Assembly (NCBI RefSeq): GCF_008831285.2
Contig: NC_045146.1
Coordinates: 17,477,149-17,541,148 of the forward strand
Length of the DNA: 64,000 bases
Direction of reading: 5' to 3'
Origin: Nymphaea colorata
Lineage: Eukaryota > Streptophyta > Magnoliopsida > Nymphaeales > Nymphaeaceae
Made by a program: the position numbers and the translations under genes. The number at the start of each line of letters is the position of its first letter. Position 1 is the stretch's first letter. The notes below the pieces were generated by a model that was not told the origin of the DNA, did no database searches, and saw nothing but the letters and a program-made list of their open reading frames with translations. Shown piece after piece: positions 1 through 13,903 of this stretch.

Positions 1-2537
1 CTGCGCCATCTGCTTGATCCCGAGAGGAAGATTGCCGCCGAGGCGGCTGCGGGTCCTGGCGAGCCCAAGGAGGAATCAATCTTCGCCAAGCTCCACGTAC
101 GATCTTCGTTGCTTTTCGCCGTGAATTATATTTGCTGTGTTTTCTTCTTGAGGATAGGAGCTTTTCGTCTTGCTTTTGTTTGTGATCGGTGCGCGCGGTC
201 GGCGTCGGCCTCACCGTTAAAGACGGAGTTGTACGCGGTTTATTGATCTTTCTGGTTGTTGCTTTGTTTTTTGGTTATGTGCGTTATATGAATTTTTGTT
301 GTGTGCGTTCGAGTACGCCTGTTCCGTCTGTGCTCGCCCATGATCGTTTTGTTGCCTTCTTCTTCTCGGTCTCTCGATCCTTTTCCCGGCGTCAAAAGCT
401 ACACTCTTTCCTGTACTCGCTTGGTTCTTTGGCCAAAGGCGGTTCCGACTGGGCGATTTTGAATGTTCTACACAACACCCGCCTGTGTCTCGCCCTCTCT
501 GTCTTTTTGTTGCGATCGGTTTCGTTTGCGCGCCTTGGGAAATTATACAACCTCATTTTCCCTTTTCGTGCTATTATTTTTCTTGCTTCACGAATTTTGT
601 TAATCAGCGGTAAGAGCAGGATGGCCTAGATTCCGATAACCAATGTAGAATTTATTTCGATTTGTTGTTTTATCTGGTTCATTTTTTTGCTCATCTAGAT
701 ACTAGCTTTGAGGTTTGCGATTCAGATTTTTGCGATAATTTCTCCATTTGAGTTTCTCTTGAGCTGGTGTTGTTGTTGGCTTTGTTGTTTACTCAGAAGT
801 CGGAAGTTAGTGGAGAGAATGGCTTCAATGATGCCGAAAATGGCTTTCTGATTGGAATCTCCTTACGAAAGTAAAGATTTTACCTTCAAGTATTAGCTAA
901 AAGTTTTCGTCTTCAAATTGGAGTGGAAGCTAGAGCCTCAGGAAAGAGGAGTCCCTTTTCTTCTCTGTCTTCTTTATAGTGAAATCAGAGACCGGGAAGG
1001 CCTTGCGTGCATGAAAGAAAAACAAGAACTCAGAAGGGATGCTTAGTTAATGCTGAAGAGCTGATGAACTAACGCCATAGTTGCACAGTGGGTCCCACCT
1101 GAAGCTTGCCTTAACATCCAAATACGACAGACCAAGAAGATTGGTAAACAAGCAATAAAAGAAGGAAAAATCTATCCATTTGGACAAAATAAATTAGCCA
1201 GTTGATATTTAATAAAGTTACAAGGAAATGAATGCCATTTACAGTTCTTGTCAAAGGACACAAAACGAACGAATGAAATAATCACAAATCAGTACCCAGT
1301 GATGGGGCTATTTGATGCCCCTCAAACGAACTGCTCACTGTGCTTGCAATTTATTTTAGGTCGTGCAATTTTCTCTCATCTAGGTTGCATCTTGTTTGTC
1401 ATCCGTCATTCTGTGATCTATCCTTTTGCCTTATATTTGTTTTCTGCTATTTTATTTGTTTTTGATTCCTTTCCTTGCTGCATAGTCTGCATTTAGAAAT
1501 TATATTCCTCTTTGTGGCCTTCCTTATATTTTGGGCTGTTGCATCAAGCTTCAAGACTATCTGCTGAATGAACTTGTCCAAATCCATGCTTTTGGTGAAT
1601 TTACTGTAGTGCTCTCTTATAGTTGATGCAGATGTTGGAAGCTGAAAGTTGTCGAACCAAAACTGTTGAATGGGCCGTTGGACAAGGACATTCTAAACCA
1701 GCTGCTAGTCACACACACACATCAGTATCAAAAGCTATTGGGAAGCGTAATAATAAGCAAAAGGTTTTGAAAAATGGAAAAAATGCACAGCAAATTCCTG
1801 GATCAAATGCTGGTGAAAATACACATTCATAGCCCTGTTATTCTCAGAGATCAAGATAATCTACCTAGTGGAATTTGCATGGAGTATTCTTATGTTTATA
1901 TTTACTGCAGATTCACCTCCTGACAATTCTTTGACTCCAAGTAATAGCTGCCGTTATGACAGTTCTCTAGGTATGCAGATGATTGATATCTTAGAGGCAT
2001 TGCATTTGCTGTAATAGTTACTATAACAAGGATGCATGTTTTATACAGGCTTGTTGACAAAGAAATTTGTCAATCTAATCAAGTATGCAGAAGATGGAAG
2101 CATTGACTTAAATCAAGCCGCAGAGACGTTGGAGGTTGGAATACTTTCTGAAGCATTTTAACGTTGAAATCTCAATCTTCTAGTTGATCTAGTTCTACTA
2201 ACCTTGTTCATTAAAACCTGTTCATTTGATAGGTACAAAAGAGGAGAATATATGACATAACAAATGTCCTGGAGGGTATAGGACTAATTGAAAAACAGCT
2301 GAAGAACAGAATACGCTGGAAGTAATGGAGCAGAACTTTTTGCAATAATGTTATTTTATGGATTTGAATAAATTATGAAAACTAACTCAGAATATGACAG
2401 GGGATCTGATGCATCAAGGCCTGGGGATATGGACAGTGAGGCTGCAAGGTTGAAGGTAGTTATCCTGTGTCTGCAGAACTGTAATATTAGTTCCAATTTT
2501 CCTTGTTTGCATAGCAGTATTTGAATAGCCATCTCTT

Positions 2538-2571
<34 letters not shown>

Positions 2572-5500
2572 GAGAGAGAGAGAGCAGTATTATTAATTAT
2601 GAGTACTTGTGTACACTAGTGTCAGCCATCTGTTAGATATAATTGGATGACTTTGAATGGACATATGTATTTCAAAAGGTCAACAATGATTACCTTTATA
2701 GGCTGGCAAATTTCCTTTTGTGTTCACACTTCACATTTTTTTACCGTAGATTTATATAGGCTAAAGGCTGAGATTAGAGCATACTAATGCTCATATTTGG
2801 TGGCGCTCATATTCTAAATGCCTTTATAGTTTATGTATATAGATAGTGAATATGTGCATGTCTTTTCTGGTACATATCTCAAGTTCATGTTGCTTAGATT
2901 TTAGCATGTCTTTTTTATTAGCGGGTCCATGAACAGTTTTTCCTGTCCTTGAGCAATTTGATGTGCTCAAAGGTATCTTTCTCTAGTTCTAGAATATGTA
3001 TTGCTTAATCCCCTTCCCTACTTTGGGGGAAAAAAATAATACGGACAAAAAGAACTGAAAGTACTAGAAACTTGAGCATTCTGTCACCTTTGGAGCTTTC
3101 CAATTTGTACAGGGTTGATAAATGGAATCTGTTGGTGAATGTATCGTATTGACAAGTCCTAGTAAACAACATATAAAGGAGATACAGAAAATTGTAAACA
3201 ACCTATTTTTCAATTGCAGTGGGATGTATTTGGGAAGAATATTAGGTTATAAAATCTTGAGATTGGATCCAAATGGGTTGAGTTAGTAATAGTGTCTAGT
3301 GCTGTATAAGGATATAGGGCCACAATTCCTACTTTTAAGTTTTAACCTATGATGAAGCTTCTGGCACAAGCATCAACATGGTCTAGCATGTGTATCTATG
3401 TTTGTATTGTGTACTTTTGGAATGATGCCCATGAAGATGATATCTACCATGCACACATCTGTGCTTCACTCATTTTCTACTGGTTGACAAGGCTTACCTC
3501 TTATAAAAAAAGTGAAGGGTTATTAGTGTTGTCCATGCCGTATGATATGTATCATCTCTTTTTTTTAAAAAAAAAAAATTATGATAAGATGCACCACCCA
3601 TATTACAAATAGATAGTGTATCGTATATGTATCATATGAATTGTACGATACAGAGCCCGTACCGTTCAATATGGATCAAAATCTTGAAAACTCTAATTTT
3701 GTTGCATGGAATCAGCCATAATTTTTTTCCCTGATTCTTACTATTTTTTAAATTTAAAGAATGTGACCTTGAGCTGTCAGTTTGACTTCTAAAAGTATTT
3801 TTGAGAAGATATGTATCACCCAATCCGTAAGATTGATCAACTCATAATGGGTCTCATATATTGTCAGTTCTACTAGTTGTATCTATTTGTGAGCATGTAT
3901 GTAGTTACTAATAGCTACCACATGGTTTATGTGCCAAACAAATCTAAGCACCTAAAAAGTACTGTAGCGTTCTTTAAACTTAATATAAACATTATTGCGT
4001 ATCTTGGCTTGAATAAACCTTGACTATGATTTTTTTTTTTGCATTATATGAATGACTATTTGCACTCTTTAAAAGATGGTCAAATGGATATCAAAATAAA
4101 TACATTTTGGTTGTGCATAACTATACTCCTTGGGTCTTGAAATAACTTAATGGTCATAAAACATTTTTTTCTTATTTGAAAGACAAAAGGTAGGATCTTC
4201 TATAATAAACCATGAATGCTCTAATTTTCTTGCATTGGAATCAGACGCAGATTTTTTATTTTTTTCCTTGATTTTTTCTCTATTTTTTAATTTTTAATTA
4301 AAATAACTTTGTGATACATTTATGATATGATACGATATTTTACGATGTAGTGTATCTATTAGCCTGACTGATATGGGTTCGATTCAGTTTTTACGACATT
4401 GATGTGTATATATACATACTTATATGTACATACATATAATTATATATATATATATATATATATGTTGTATTTTTATTTATATTTATCTAAAGAGAGATTA
4501 TTAGTTTCACTTACATGACTATTTGTCTTTAATTTATGCTAACAGGCTCACTAAACCACTTTTTTTTGCTTGTTTTATTTTTACCTCCACCCTTTTCCCT
4601 TACATTTTTTTCCCTTTCTTTATAGCTAAATTGCTAATATTTGTAGATTAGATCTAAGTTGAAGAAGTTGGAACCTAGATATGTATTTATGGTTGAAGTT
4701 TAGTTCTTGATCAGATTTTTCACACATGCCTTGTTAATTGTGCAAAACAAGGACATGAAAGGTCTATGTTTCCAACAGAAAAAGATGCACATAAGTGCTG
4801 CCTAGGTCATCTACGCTTTCTAGAAGTTTACTGCCTATAACTGCCTTTGTGCTTATGTTTTCTTATGACATTGTAAAAACTAGTTAAGTTTGAAACATTG
4901 GTTATTTTAATTTCTTACAGGGTTAAAATTAGCTATTTTGATTCTAGATTATCAATTTGGAATTATCCAATTAGGCATACCCCTTAACTCGAAACAGTTT
5001 TATCTTCCTGTAGGGGGAAAACAGATAAAAGTTGTATTGACATCAAAACCTTTTCAAAATATTTTAATATTGAATAATTAATGCTTACACGATGTGCAGT
5101 TACATAATTCACAGTGAAATATCCAATGTTAAAAAATTTAGACATCATGTGAATGATAACTAATGTACTTGATTTTATCCTATCTCCACATCAAAAGTTA
5201 TTTTGGGAGAGAGAGAGAGAGAAATAATTAGGAGATGGAAAGAGAGAAGTTATTAATTCTTCAAACGTAATATTGATCAAGATAGGGTCAGAGGTATGAA
5301 GAAATCAGAAGTTAGTTTCCAGACTTGGCAAGTATTCTTGCCAAATGCCAACTAACTTTTATAAAAATGCCTGTACGCTCTTGAAAATTTTCTTGTAATG
5401 TCATATATGTCACACAAATGACCTTAATAGTTAATACTCCTCCAAGTCCAAATTACTGAAAGTCATTAAAACTTTGAAAAAGTTGATGTCATTTTCAAAA

Positions 5501-8373
5501 AGTTATAGAAGTGATCGTGATAATTGAGAAGTTACTAACATGATGATTAGCCACTTGTTTTTCTTTACATTTATCCATTATTAGTAATTAAAAATCCTAG
5601 GTAGAAATGTGAGGTTAGAAACAACTCTGCTACTCTCCTAACAATATTTAGTCGTGTGGAACTTCTAAGTTCTATCCACTCTGCCCTTCTCTCAGTTGTA
5701 ATATATCCAGAAAAATAAGTTAAGTAGCCAACAAAGACTCCAGTCGTTTGGCAGGGGAAACTTGTGAATGTTCACAAGTTGGCTAGATGCTACCAGTTCA
5801 AAACATGGCGAGAGCATCCCTATAGCTGAAAGGTTGATGGTTGGTATAGTTGCTGCTTCCCAATGTCTAGCTGCATGGCACATGGGTGCAACACGCTTGT
5901 AGAATTCAGTTTTTCGTTTTTTTTTTTGGTCAAAAGCAGTTAGTCAGAAAATGTCTGTAGCTTGTGCCTTGTAGTGTTGAAATTTTTGTGGAACCTAGCT
6001 GCTTTGTAGGGCTTTTTAGATGGTTGTTGACTGTATCTTAAGTAATTGTTTTGCACCACATACTTGAGCATGTGATTTTTTGACCCCTTGAATTTGTTTG
6101 ACATGGTCAAAGTTGTATTGGCAGGCTGAAGTTGCTAACCTTTATTTTGAAGATCTGGCACTTGATGAAGAGATAAGGTTTGACATGGTGACAGAACATT
6201 TATATCTTATTTTGGTTTTTTAGATACTGAGTTATTGTGATTTTGGCAGAGAAATGCAAGACTCTTTGAGAATGTTATCTGATGATCCAAAAAATCAAAG
6301 GTATGAAAACTTTTCTGAATTAAGAAGCAAAATGTTTTTTTTCCTCCCTTTGTTCATCCTTGTGTACACAGGGCTGTTATATTTGACCTTCTGATTAAGT
6401 AGATTTTTGTTCTCCAGATTTCTTTATGTGACTCAAGATGACATCAAAAATCTTCCTTGCTTTCAGGTTTGATATGCCAAGCGCTCGTCTTATGCTCAGT
6501 AGTGTTAGTGTGTTTTATTTATTAGTCATGACTTTTTTAGAATGGCTTTCAATTGTTTGATTATTTTCTGCTTATTGTGTAGAATGAAACGCTTATTTCC
6601 ATAAAAGCTCCTCATGGCACCACATTGGAAGTCCCAGATCCTGATGATGTAAATGAAACTTATAGCATTTGATTGGTAAACACACAAAAGTTTAAAGAGA
6701 AACTAATCCCTCTGCAATATTATTGGTGACAGAATGATGGATATCCACAAAGGCGCTATCAAATGCTTCTTAGAAGCATGCTGGGTCCAATAGAAGTCTT
6801 CCTAGTCAGGTAGCTTAAATCTTTATTTGTTTTCCTTTCTGTCCTTTTTCGTCCTGCTGTTAGCTACCCTTTACGAGCCAAAGAAGACTGTAGTCTGGTT
6901 CAGAGTCCTTCAGTACGTAGTGTAAAATCCAAATTAACTTGAAGTTTTAAACCATTTGATACCTGATGCTGATGCAACTTTAAGATGGTTAGAATACTTG
7001 AAGAACTCAGTCGCCATAGGTTTTCCATTGTTGATATTGAAATTTAAACTGACGTATCCTTATCCTGACTTTTCCAATAGTCATTTGGAAGACACCAATC
7101 AGGTCAGGCTACCAGATTCAGCAATGGATATGTCTGCAGCACAGGAGCTTTACACGCAGGGGGATCATGATGCAGGAACTCTTGCAAATGTAGAGGTGCA
7201 AGACAGAGATGTTGGTACCATTTACTCACAACCCTCGTCATCTGGAATCATGAAGATCATACCCCATGAAGAGTCTAACGTGAGTAGTTATTGATCAATT
7301 GATTTATTTCTTGATTTTGTAAAATCGTCCCTGGATGGCCAACAAGAACTGTCCACCTGGCTGGGGTTTGAGCTGGATATCTGGTCCCAGTTATCATTTA
7401 TTGAATCTCTTTGGAGTAAGCTTCTTAGAAAGGGAAATTGCACCCTACTGGTTTGAACTTGACAGCTTGCACATCCAAGGATCAAAACAGAGACCAGAAC
7501 ATAGAACATAAGTCTCCAAAGGGGCATTTCTGTGGCAGGGAACGTGTCTTGATTCCGTATCTCCAATTACCTACTAGGCTCGCACGTCCCAAAAAAACTT
7601 GGGTGGGAGTGCAGCGAGGATAAACACACACATGTATGTATAGTTTTTTTTTAGCTTAATGTGTCCTTTTTTAAAAAAACTTTTATTACTGTAAATAAAG
7701 AAAGAGAGGGAGAGAGAAGAAAAAGACAGAGGGAAAAGATTTTGAAAGTGAATAGGAGAGGGTGCGGTTGGAGTGCATGTCGGAGCTGCACCCATGTCGT
7801 GTTGATGTGGGTGCTGCCCTTTTTTGAAGAGTTTGTGTAACATAAGTCCTAACCCATGAAACCCATACCTTGCCCCAGAATCAATGGCAAATAGTGGAAA
7901 ATGAAGTTCAAGCCTGAATTAGAAAACTATTGGACAGGTTGAATAGGGCAAGACTTTGGCTGTAGGTTGCAATCTCTTGGCATTGACATGTGGGGTTGAT
8001 GAGGAAAAAGCATACTGTGGCATGTTTATGCTGTCAATGTGGCACGTATTTGACATCTTCGAAGCTGCTTTTTTCCTTTTTGGATGCGTTGGATGGTTAC
8101 GATTTAGCTTTTGGAACTAATGCAGGGAGATGCAGATTATTGGCTTCTTTCTGAACCTGAAGTTGGCATCACAGAAATGTGGACATCTAATGGTACTCTC
8201 TCTCTCTCTCTCTCTCTCTCTAATGTTTTCTGGTCTTGCTTGAACCGTGGTTAGAACTAAAGACAGATGCATAATGAAGACAAGCACATTTACTGGATCT
8301 AATCCATTTACCTTTGACTGCAATTGCAGTTAATTCGGATAGACGCAAAGGAACAGAACTCCATCCTGGCTGA
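1..8373 (+). CDS. E2F transcription factor (canonical E2FA/B/C class), 5' partial
   Basis: Sequence-specific activator or repressor of S-phase genes that binds DNA with a DP partner and is controlled by retinoblastoma-related protein in the nucleus. Exons with mutually consistent phases: 1623-1812, 1911-1970, 2049-2134, 2233-2321, 2401-2455, 6125-6177, 6250-6300, 6418-6466, 6583-6648, 6733-6809, 7081-7279, 8126-8192, 8330-8373 (stop TGA 8371-8373). These encode 361 residues. The winged-helix DNA-binding domain spans the 2049-2321 exons and carries the [15 protein letters not shown] signature. A dimerisation helix follows (6125-6300), then the marked box ([19 protein letters not shown], 6583-6648). 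The C-terminal RB-binding motif [16 protein letters not shown] is in 8126-8192. The single winged helix plus RB motif rule out DEL/E2Fe and DP proteins. Likely earlier exons are 1-96 (ends EESIFAKLH) and one starting at 797 (KSEVSGENG); the end of the latter and its join to 1623 are unresolved. The exon at 2401 is followed by a 3.7 kb intron. Confidence 0.9.
2541..2584. repeat. Palindromic (CT)n(TA)n(GA)n tract
   Basis: A CT run (2541-2556), an alternating TA core (2557-2570) and a GA run (2571-2584) form an almost perfect inverted repeat of about 42 bases that could extrude as a hairpin or cruciform. It lies in the large E2F intron, just downstream of the exon ending at 2455. Confidence 0.9.
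3535..4390. repeat. Two diverged copies of a dispersed repeat in the E2F intron
   Basis: The segments about 3535-3830 and 4200-4390 share the block around GCTCTAATTTT, TTGCAT, GGAATCAG and TTTTTCCCTGATT, together with flanking runs containing ATACGATA-type words and TATCTATT. Element ends are not clear, so this may be a degraded MITE or SINE-like family rather than a local duplication. Confidence 0.4.
8196..8221. repeat. (CT)n microsatellite in the last E2F intron
   Basis: A run of CT dinucleotides begins immediately after the 5' splice site (GTACTCTCT) of the last E2F intron, so its length could influence recognition of that donor. Confidence 0.9.
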
Positions 8374-11300
8374 TTTTGTATAATTGGAGATTCAGTGGTC
8401 TTGCTTGCTATATGTTTCTGCGGGTGACTGCCTATGCGGCTATGCCCCTCCTAGAGAGAGAGAGTCACACTGTACAGCACCCTGTTTGAACACAAAATCA
8501 TGCGTTGGGAATGACGCTCGAGATTGGCTGTCACACGAAGTGTAAATAAAAATGCAAGAATCCATCTACAATCCAATGAGTGAAAGAGATCATTGTCTGA
8601 TTGAATTGGTACGTCCACAAGGTATTCATCTTTAACTGTACAATGAAGCTGTCATCATTGGTATTGGCATTATTATTTCCAATTATTTCTCTTCTCTTTC
8701 GCATTGTCAAATAAATGATAGTTGATTGAATTTTATTGGTTATCGATATCACACCAATAAGGAAGCATAATGAAGTCCGGGAGCCTGTTTCGATGCTTTG
8801 CCTCCATGGACTCGCGTCAAGCATAATGTCATCACTTTTTTTAGTATTTCAAAGCTATAAACGTGTCAGCAACAGTACTAGCTCAGTCAAATTGAGTGTA
8901 GACAAGTCGAACAAAGCCGAACATGCCTTATTTGAGCTCGTCTCATGAAAATCAGAAGCCAGTTAAGGCGTAGGAACATCAATAAGTCTGATTTAGATTT
9001 AATGTGAACTGTTTAAAAAAAAATAGAATATGAAAAAAAGATAACATAAAAAAAATTGGGTTAGATTTTGATTTAAAGAAATGACATTTGAACGGATTCA
9101 GAATTAGACTTAAATAAATATCCGAGCAGATTTAGTTTTGAGTTTAGATCGAATTTAGTTTCAAATAAATATTCTATAGTTTATGCCCATGCATTTTAAA
9201 AGTTGTTTTTAACATGGTGCATTTAAATTCAGTTTAAAAGTTGGATGCTAATGTCAATTTATAAATAGGGTTCAGATCGGATCCATTTTAGATATTTGAA
9301 CTTAGATATGGTACAAATATTTTCATTTGTATTCGAATCTTAAATTTGTATCTGAATATGTAAATGCTGAAAAAACAGATACAGGTAAAGAGTACATCCA
9401 AATTCAAATCTGATCTGTTGGCATTTCCATAGGCATGAATCTTTCCTCATTTCATTTCCCAGACTTTGGATGAGTTCGTCTTAGTGTTGTTCCATATTCC
9501 ACAGTCTCGGAGAGAGAGAGAGAGAGGGAGAGAGAGAGAGAGCTCCTTCAGCAAAAGTGAACCTGATTCAGGTGGGGTGCGCCGTCATCGCGGTGGCTTA
9601 AAGACTACCTCGAGCACCTAACAAGTTAAAGCCCTGTCACTTTTGCGCCTTGCCAACCCTCAGTTTTATTTCGAGGCAAAGAATCAAGAATGGACACACT
9701 ATGTAACCAACTCTTAATATCTCCAACTTCAAAAGCCTTACAAGAACAAATGTGAAGCCCTCGTGAGCTTATATCATATGGTTTAACGGCCCCAAACTCC
9801 CCCTTAAGGGCAGACGTCAAGCCAAGCATGAGCAGCCCAAACCTTAGCGTACAGGGACCAAGCCTCGCTTGGTATTGACTGCGAACAAGGCTGAGCATGA
9901 GCCTGACTCGGCCGATGCCGTGAAGTATTCACATTCCATGTCCCAGTCCGAAGCTCAGGCCTAGGCCTAATATCAGCTCTCGTAAAACCAAATCGGTTTG
10001 CGGATCTACGGCCTATCAGACTGATCTTGCCCCAGTTCCTCGGGCTTTGACGAGCCCCCGCTGTCTCCGTCAGCAACCTATGGCGATTTGATAAGCAACG
10101 AAGGGTATATATTCTTGTGAATATGATATGATAAAAGGATGAAGACAGCCACAATGATTGAAATGGTAGGATTTTTTTTGGTAAAGGGCATTCTTGTATT
10201 TTTTTTTTAAAAAAAATTATTTTTATCCAATATAAAAATTTTAAAAAATGATATTTCGACTCTTGATAAAAATTTTGAAACGAGAATTTAGAGAATTTAG
10301 CCCTCTTCCTGAAAAATTTCTGGCCTCAGTCATCACAATATAATTCTGATTTTTCAACTAAAACTTTTGGCCCACACCAGCTTTCATGCATCTTCATTCT
10401 TGACCACTGATTCTAGGAGAAAGAATCACCAGGCTCTCGTCTGGTGAATGTAGAAATGCTTTCTCCCATTTACAGGACGAAAGCAGATGGTGCCCTCAAA
10501 TGAATTTTGTCCGGGTAAACCCTTAAACTAGAGTGTCAATCCATGGTAGCCATAGAAAATGCCGGCCGTTCGTGACTAGGGTCACCAATGGGTCGACTCA
10601 AGTCTCGGCCTGTTTGGCAGGGTGCAACTAAAGAAAGTGGAATTCCGTTGTTGATTCAATCCATATTCAGATATTAATTGGAAGTGAGTCTATACCCATG
10701 TTTAAAATCTGACAAGGATCTGTTCCATATCATGGAAGTGAGGTTCTGAGCTAGTCGGATCCAGAACTAACTTCAAAAGCGTTAGGCTCAAGTCTGAATC
10801 TGAATCTTGACGATCACATTGGATCAAATTAGATACTGTAGAAACAGATCTTAAGACAGCTAAAACGAATCTGTCCTAAAGTTTGAGGTAGATCCATCCT
10901 TAAAGTTTGATACAGATTTATAAAGCACACACAAGGTATTTCTATTGCCAAAAACCCTTTAGTGAGTCTCGTCACTAAAAGACATTGTCATTAAGAGGCG
11001 AAGGGATGTGAGTGAAGTATTGAACACTGAGATCCCCTCATTAGCTTGCAGAATTTTGAAACAACAAAAAAAAAGTTGGCAGCAATTTTCCCTGACAAAA
11101 ATAGTTAAGAAAATCTTCTCCTGTATTAACTCTAAACATCAAACGTTAACTGTAACTATAAATTTGCTTCAACAGAAAAACTTAAATGCACTGACGGTAC
11201 AGAAAAATGGAACTAATTTGGTGAACTACATAAAGAGGAGATATTTTTACAATAAGGTCCGAAAATCATTGTACAGAAACTCAAACGAAAACAGACAAAT

Positions 11301-11549
11301 CCAAAGGTCAACAGGATCATTTTTATTCATTCTCTCAGTTCACAGCTAATTTATACAGTTGTAGCTGGGGCAAGGGTAGGAACCGACCAAGGCTTTTCTA
11401 TTCATATTTCTGATAAAGAAAATTTGCCTGATTCTCCATTCACCCATCTACTTGCTTCTGCAGTACAACCAGTCGATATCTCGAACCGTCTTCTGATCAT
11501 GTAACCATTCACCACGCGTCTTCATTGTATCCGTCCGCCTGGGGACTTT
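8374..11549. other. Intergenic region between E2F and the EF-hand gene
   Basis: Holds the E2F 3' flank, an AT-rich degenerate stretch (about 8950-9430) and a (GA)n tract at 9509-9542. Open frames here (for example 9626-10154 on the - strand and 11008-11349 on the + strand) show no recognisable domain or family resemblance. Confidence 0.6.
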
Positions 11550-13280
11550 TCATTCAGGTGGAGAAAGAAGAGTTGAATTCAGAGGTTCATTCACCACAGC
11601 ATTTGAGGACACAGTCACTGGATTTCCTTCTAACTGTAGCATTATGCTGCTGATGATCTCCAGCATCAGCTGGTTGAACTCTTCCTGGTTAAGCGTGCTC
11701 CCTTCCTCTGCCTTCACCATTTTAAACACCTCCCCAGTAATTGCATCCATCTGTATTAGAGTTACCAATCAACAAAAAAGTAGCCAAAAGGTGAAGTCAT
11801 AACCAAGATCATCAAAGCATTAAAAATTGAAGCTGAAACAATAAAGTGTTTGTGAAAAACCAACCTGGTCGACAGCACCGTATGGAGGCAGACTGATTGC
11901 TGGAGCTATGACATCTAAAGCAACTCGGAGGTATTCTCTTGGGAGCTTCCCATGGTGATCCTTTGGCAGGGATTTCCATGCTGAGTCTAGTGTCTGTAAG
12001 AAGAAAACTCACAAACTCACAACCCATTGAACTGGAAGCCCCAAAATAGAGGTTCCCCACCACCAAAAATTGAAAGAATCCATGAGTTGTAAACTTGAGA
12101 AAACAAAATCAATCTTCGAATCTTAACTTCTGCAAGATCATTTATTCCAGAAATTTTCTCTCCGAGTTCCCCAAACAGAAGAAAACTGCAAAGACATTAT
12201 ATATGAAGTGAGACGACACTTACCTTCTCCAACTCAGATTTGTTAGAGAGGATTCTCTTGATACCTCTGCCATCAAATGTGTTCCCACTATGGGCAACTA
12301 TAACGGGATGCTCCCTGAGCCGGACTACCACGTTGTCCAGAACCTTCCTGAATGCCTCCAAGAAATTCGTTTGGGAAACAATGGCCTCCGTTCCTTGGTT
12401 ATCAATAAATTCCAAGGCTGGTTCCACAACATTGCTACGAACCTGAAATTTTAACAAAGATTGAATCATAGTACAAAACGTGTTCTCTAAACAGATAGAA
12501 CCAGTGCCCCTATGATACAAGTTGCTGCTTCGAGTATACAATTACCCATTGATCAGATGATGGTGGCATTCCATGTTCCACAGTGAGCTTGTCCAAAGCC
12601 TTGCAGATGCACTCCTTGAGGTCTTTTGCCTCCTCTATTTCAGAATATATGCTTATAGCCTCTGCCTCAAATCTAGATCCACTAACAAATTCTTGAAGAT
12701 CCTCCCCATCAATCCGCAGAATCACAACTGGGTCACGTTTCAATCCGTCCGCCATGCCTAGCAGGATGTCAGAAAGTACTGTTTTGAACTGCGACTTGCT
12801 TACTTTCCCTTCTTTTTTTCCTCGAGTGAATTCCATCAAAACCTTATAACCCCAAGTCGTCAATAAGAGGTACTGTCAATATTATATGTTTTTAACACTC
12901 TAAAACTGTTCAACTATTAACCACAAAGAAGGATAAGGTTGTCCACTAAGCTCAGCTACATAAGATTCAAAATAACAAATGACAGAGAAACTCCAAGACT
13001 GTTAAGACTGGACGGAAACGGAAGAAACCATGACACCAACAATCACCTCACTGTAAATCTTGTCAGAATCCGGCGAGGAACCCTGAGCCGGAAGTCCCAT
13101 GGCAGCACCAATCTCGGCGATGGCCGGGACGAGCTCCTTAACAGACAGTTTGCCATCGTGGTTCTGATCAAGCTCCTCGAACTTGTGGTCTACGAACTTG
13201 TCGAAGACTTCGCCGTTGTGAACAAGGTCTGTGATCTTAGACCCATCCAACACATCGACGGTCTTGTTGCCGTTAGACAT
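11550..13280 (-). CDS. EF-hand calcium-binding family protein
   Basis: Complete five-exon gene of 359 residues: 13280-13047, 12842-12546, 12442-12224, 11993-11865, 11750-11550. All introns are phase 0 with GT-AG ends. Residues 38-49 form a canonical EF-hand loop (DQNHDGKLSVKE). Later regions look like degenerate EF-hands (around KDHHGKLPREYL in exon 4 and AEEGSTLNQEEF in exon 5) and probably do not bind calcium tightly. Exon 2 carries the conserved block SDILLGMADGLKRDPVVIL typical of this plant family of about 360 residues. I chose the ATG at 13280 because the family starts shortly before the VLDGS motif. An upstream in-frame ATG at 13427 would add a basic low-complexity stretch that looks like 5' leader. 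No signal peptide is seen, so a cytosolic calcium-sensor role is inferred; the exact function is unknown. Confidence 0.9.
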
Positions 13281-13903
13281 GCTGCTTCTGCCCTTCTCTT
13301 TTGCTCTTTTCTGCTGCTTTCTGCTAATCCCTTCTCTCTTCCTTTTTGTGCTTCCCTCAAGCTCTCCCGTGCTCCATGGATGGATCTTTATTGGCAATGA
13401 GACGAAGACCGTGAAACATCTCGGCAAGCAAGCAACCAGTCATGGACAGGCCACGTGGTGTATGTAGATGGCGTCTCTTTGCTGTACGCAAAGAAAGGTG
13501 GTAGTCTGTTCAACGCCTTTCTGGAGATTTCTGCCTATGCCTTCACGTGGTTTTCTTTCTCGCTGCTTCAAATTATGCCTGATATTTATGGGCTGCTCCC
13601 TTCGGGTCTTGGCCTTCTTGAAGGTGAATGATTTAAGGCTGCCTTAGACGAACAAAGGAGACACTTCACATATACATCTTTGACAGAAAATGATCTCTTC
13701 GCGAGAGTGCTACGTTGTATCTGATAACGCGTCAAAACCTTTGATTTCTTTTCATCTCCGTGGTCCAAAGTGGTAAATGGTGGTTGGATTTCGAGGATGG
13801 GATAAAACTGTGGACATTACAGATGACCAACAGAAAAGGGCAGCCTTAGCTTAATTTTACTTCACAAGCTGTTGGAGTATATTTTTCTTCATTCAATGCA
13901 GTA

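Larger units (their letters stand above)
2456..6124 (+). other. Large repeat-bearing intron of the E2F gene
   Basis: This 3.7 kb AT-rich intron separates the DNA-binding exons from the dimerisation helix. It holds the palindromic dinucleotide tract at 2541-2584, two diverged copies of a repeat (about 3535-3830 and 4200-4390), a (TA)n tract at 4440-4463 and short (GA)n near 5207. I see no convincing coding exon inside it. Confidence 0.7.

Noticed and set aside
189-629. 146-codon + strand frame near the window start
   Set aside because: Starts with a non-ATG codon, lies in what reads as the first E2F intron, and has no recognisable motif.
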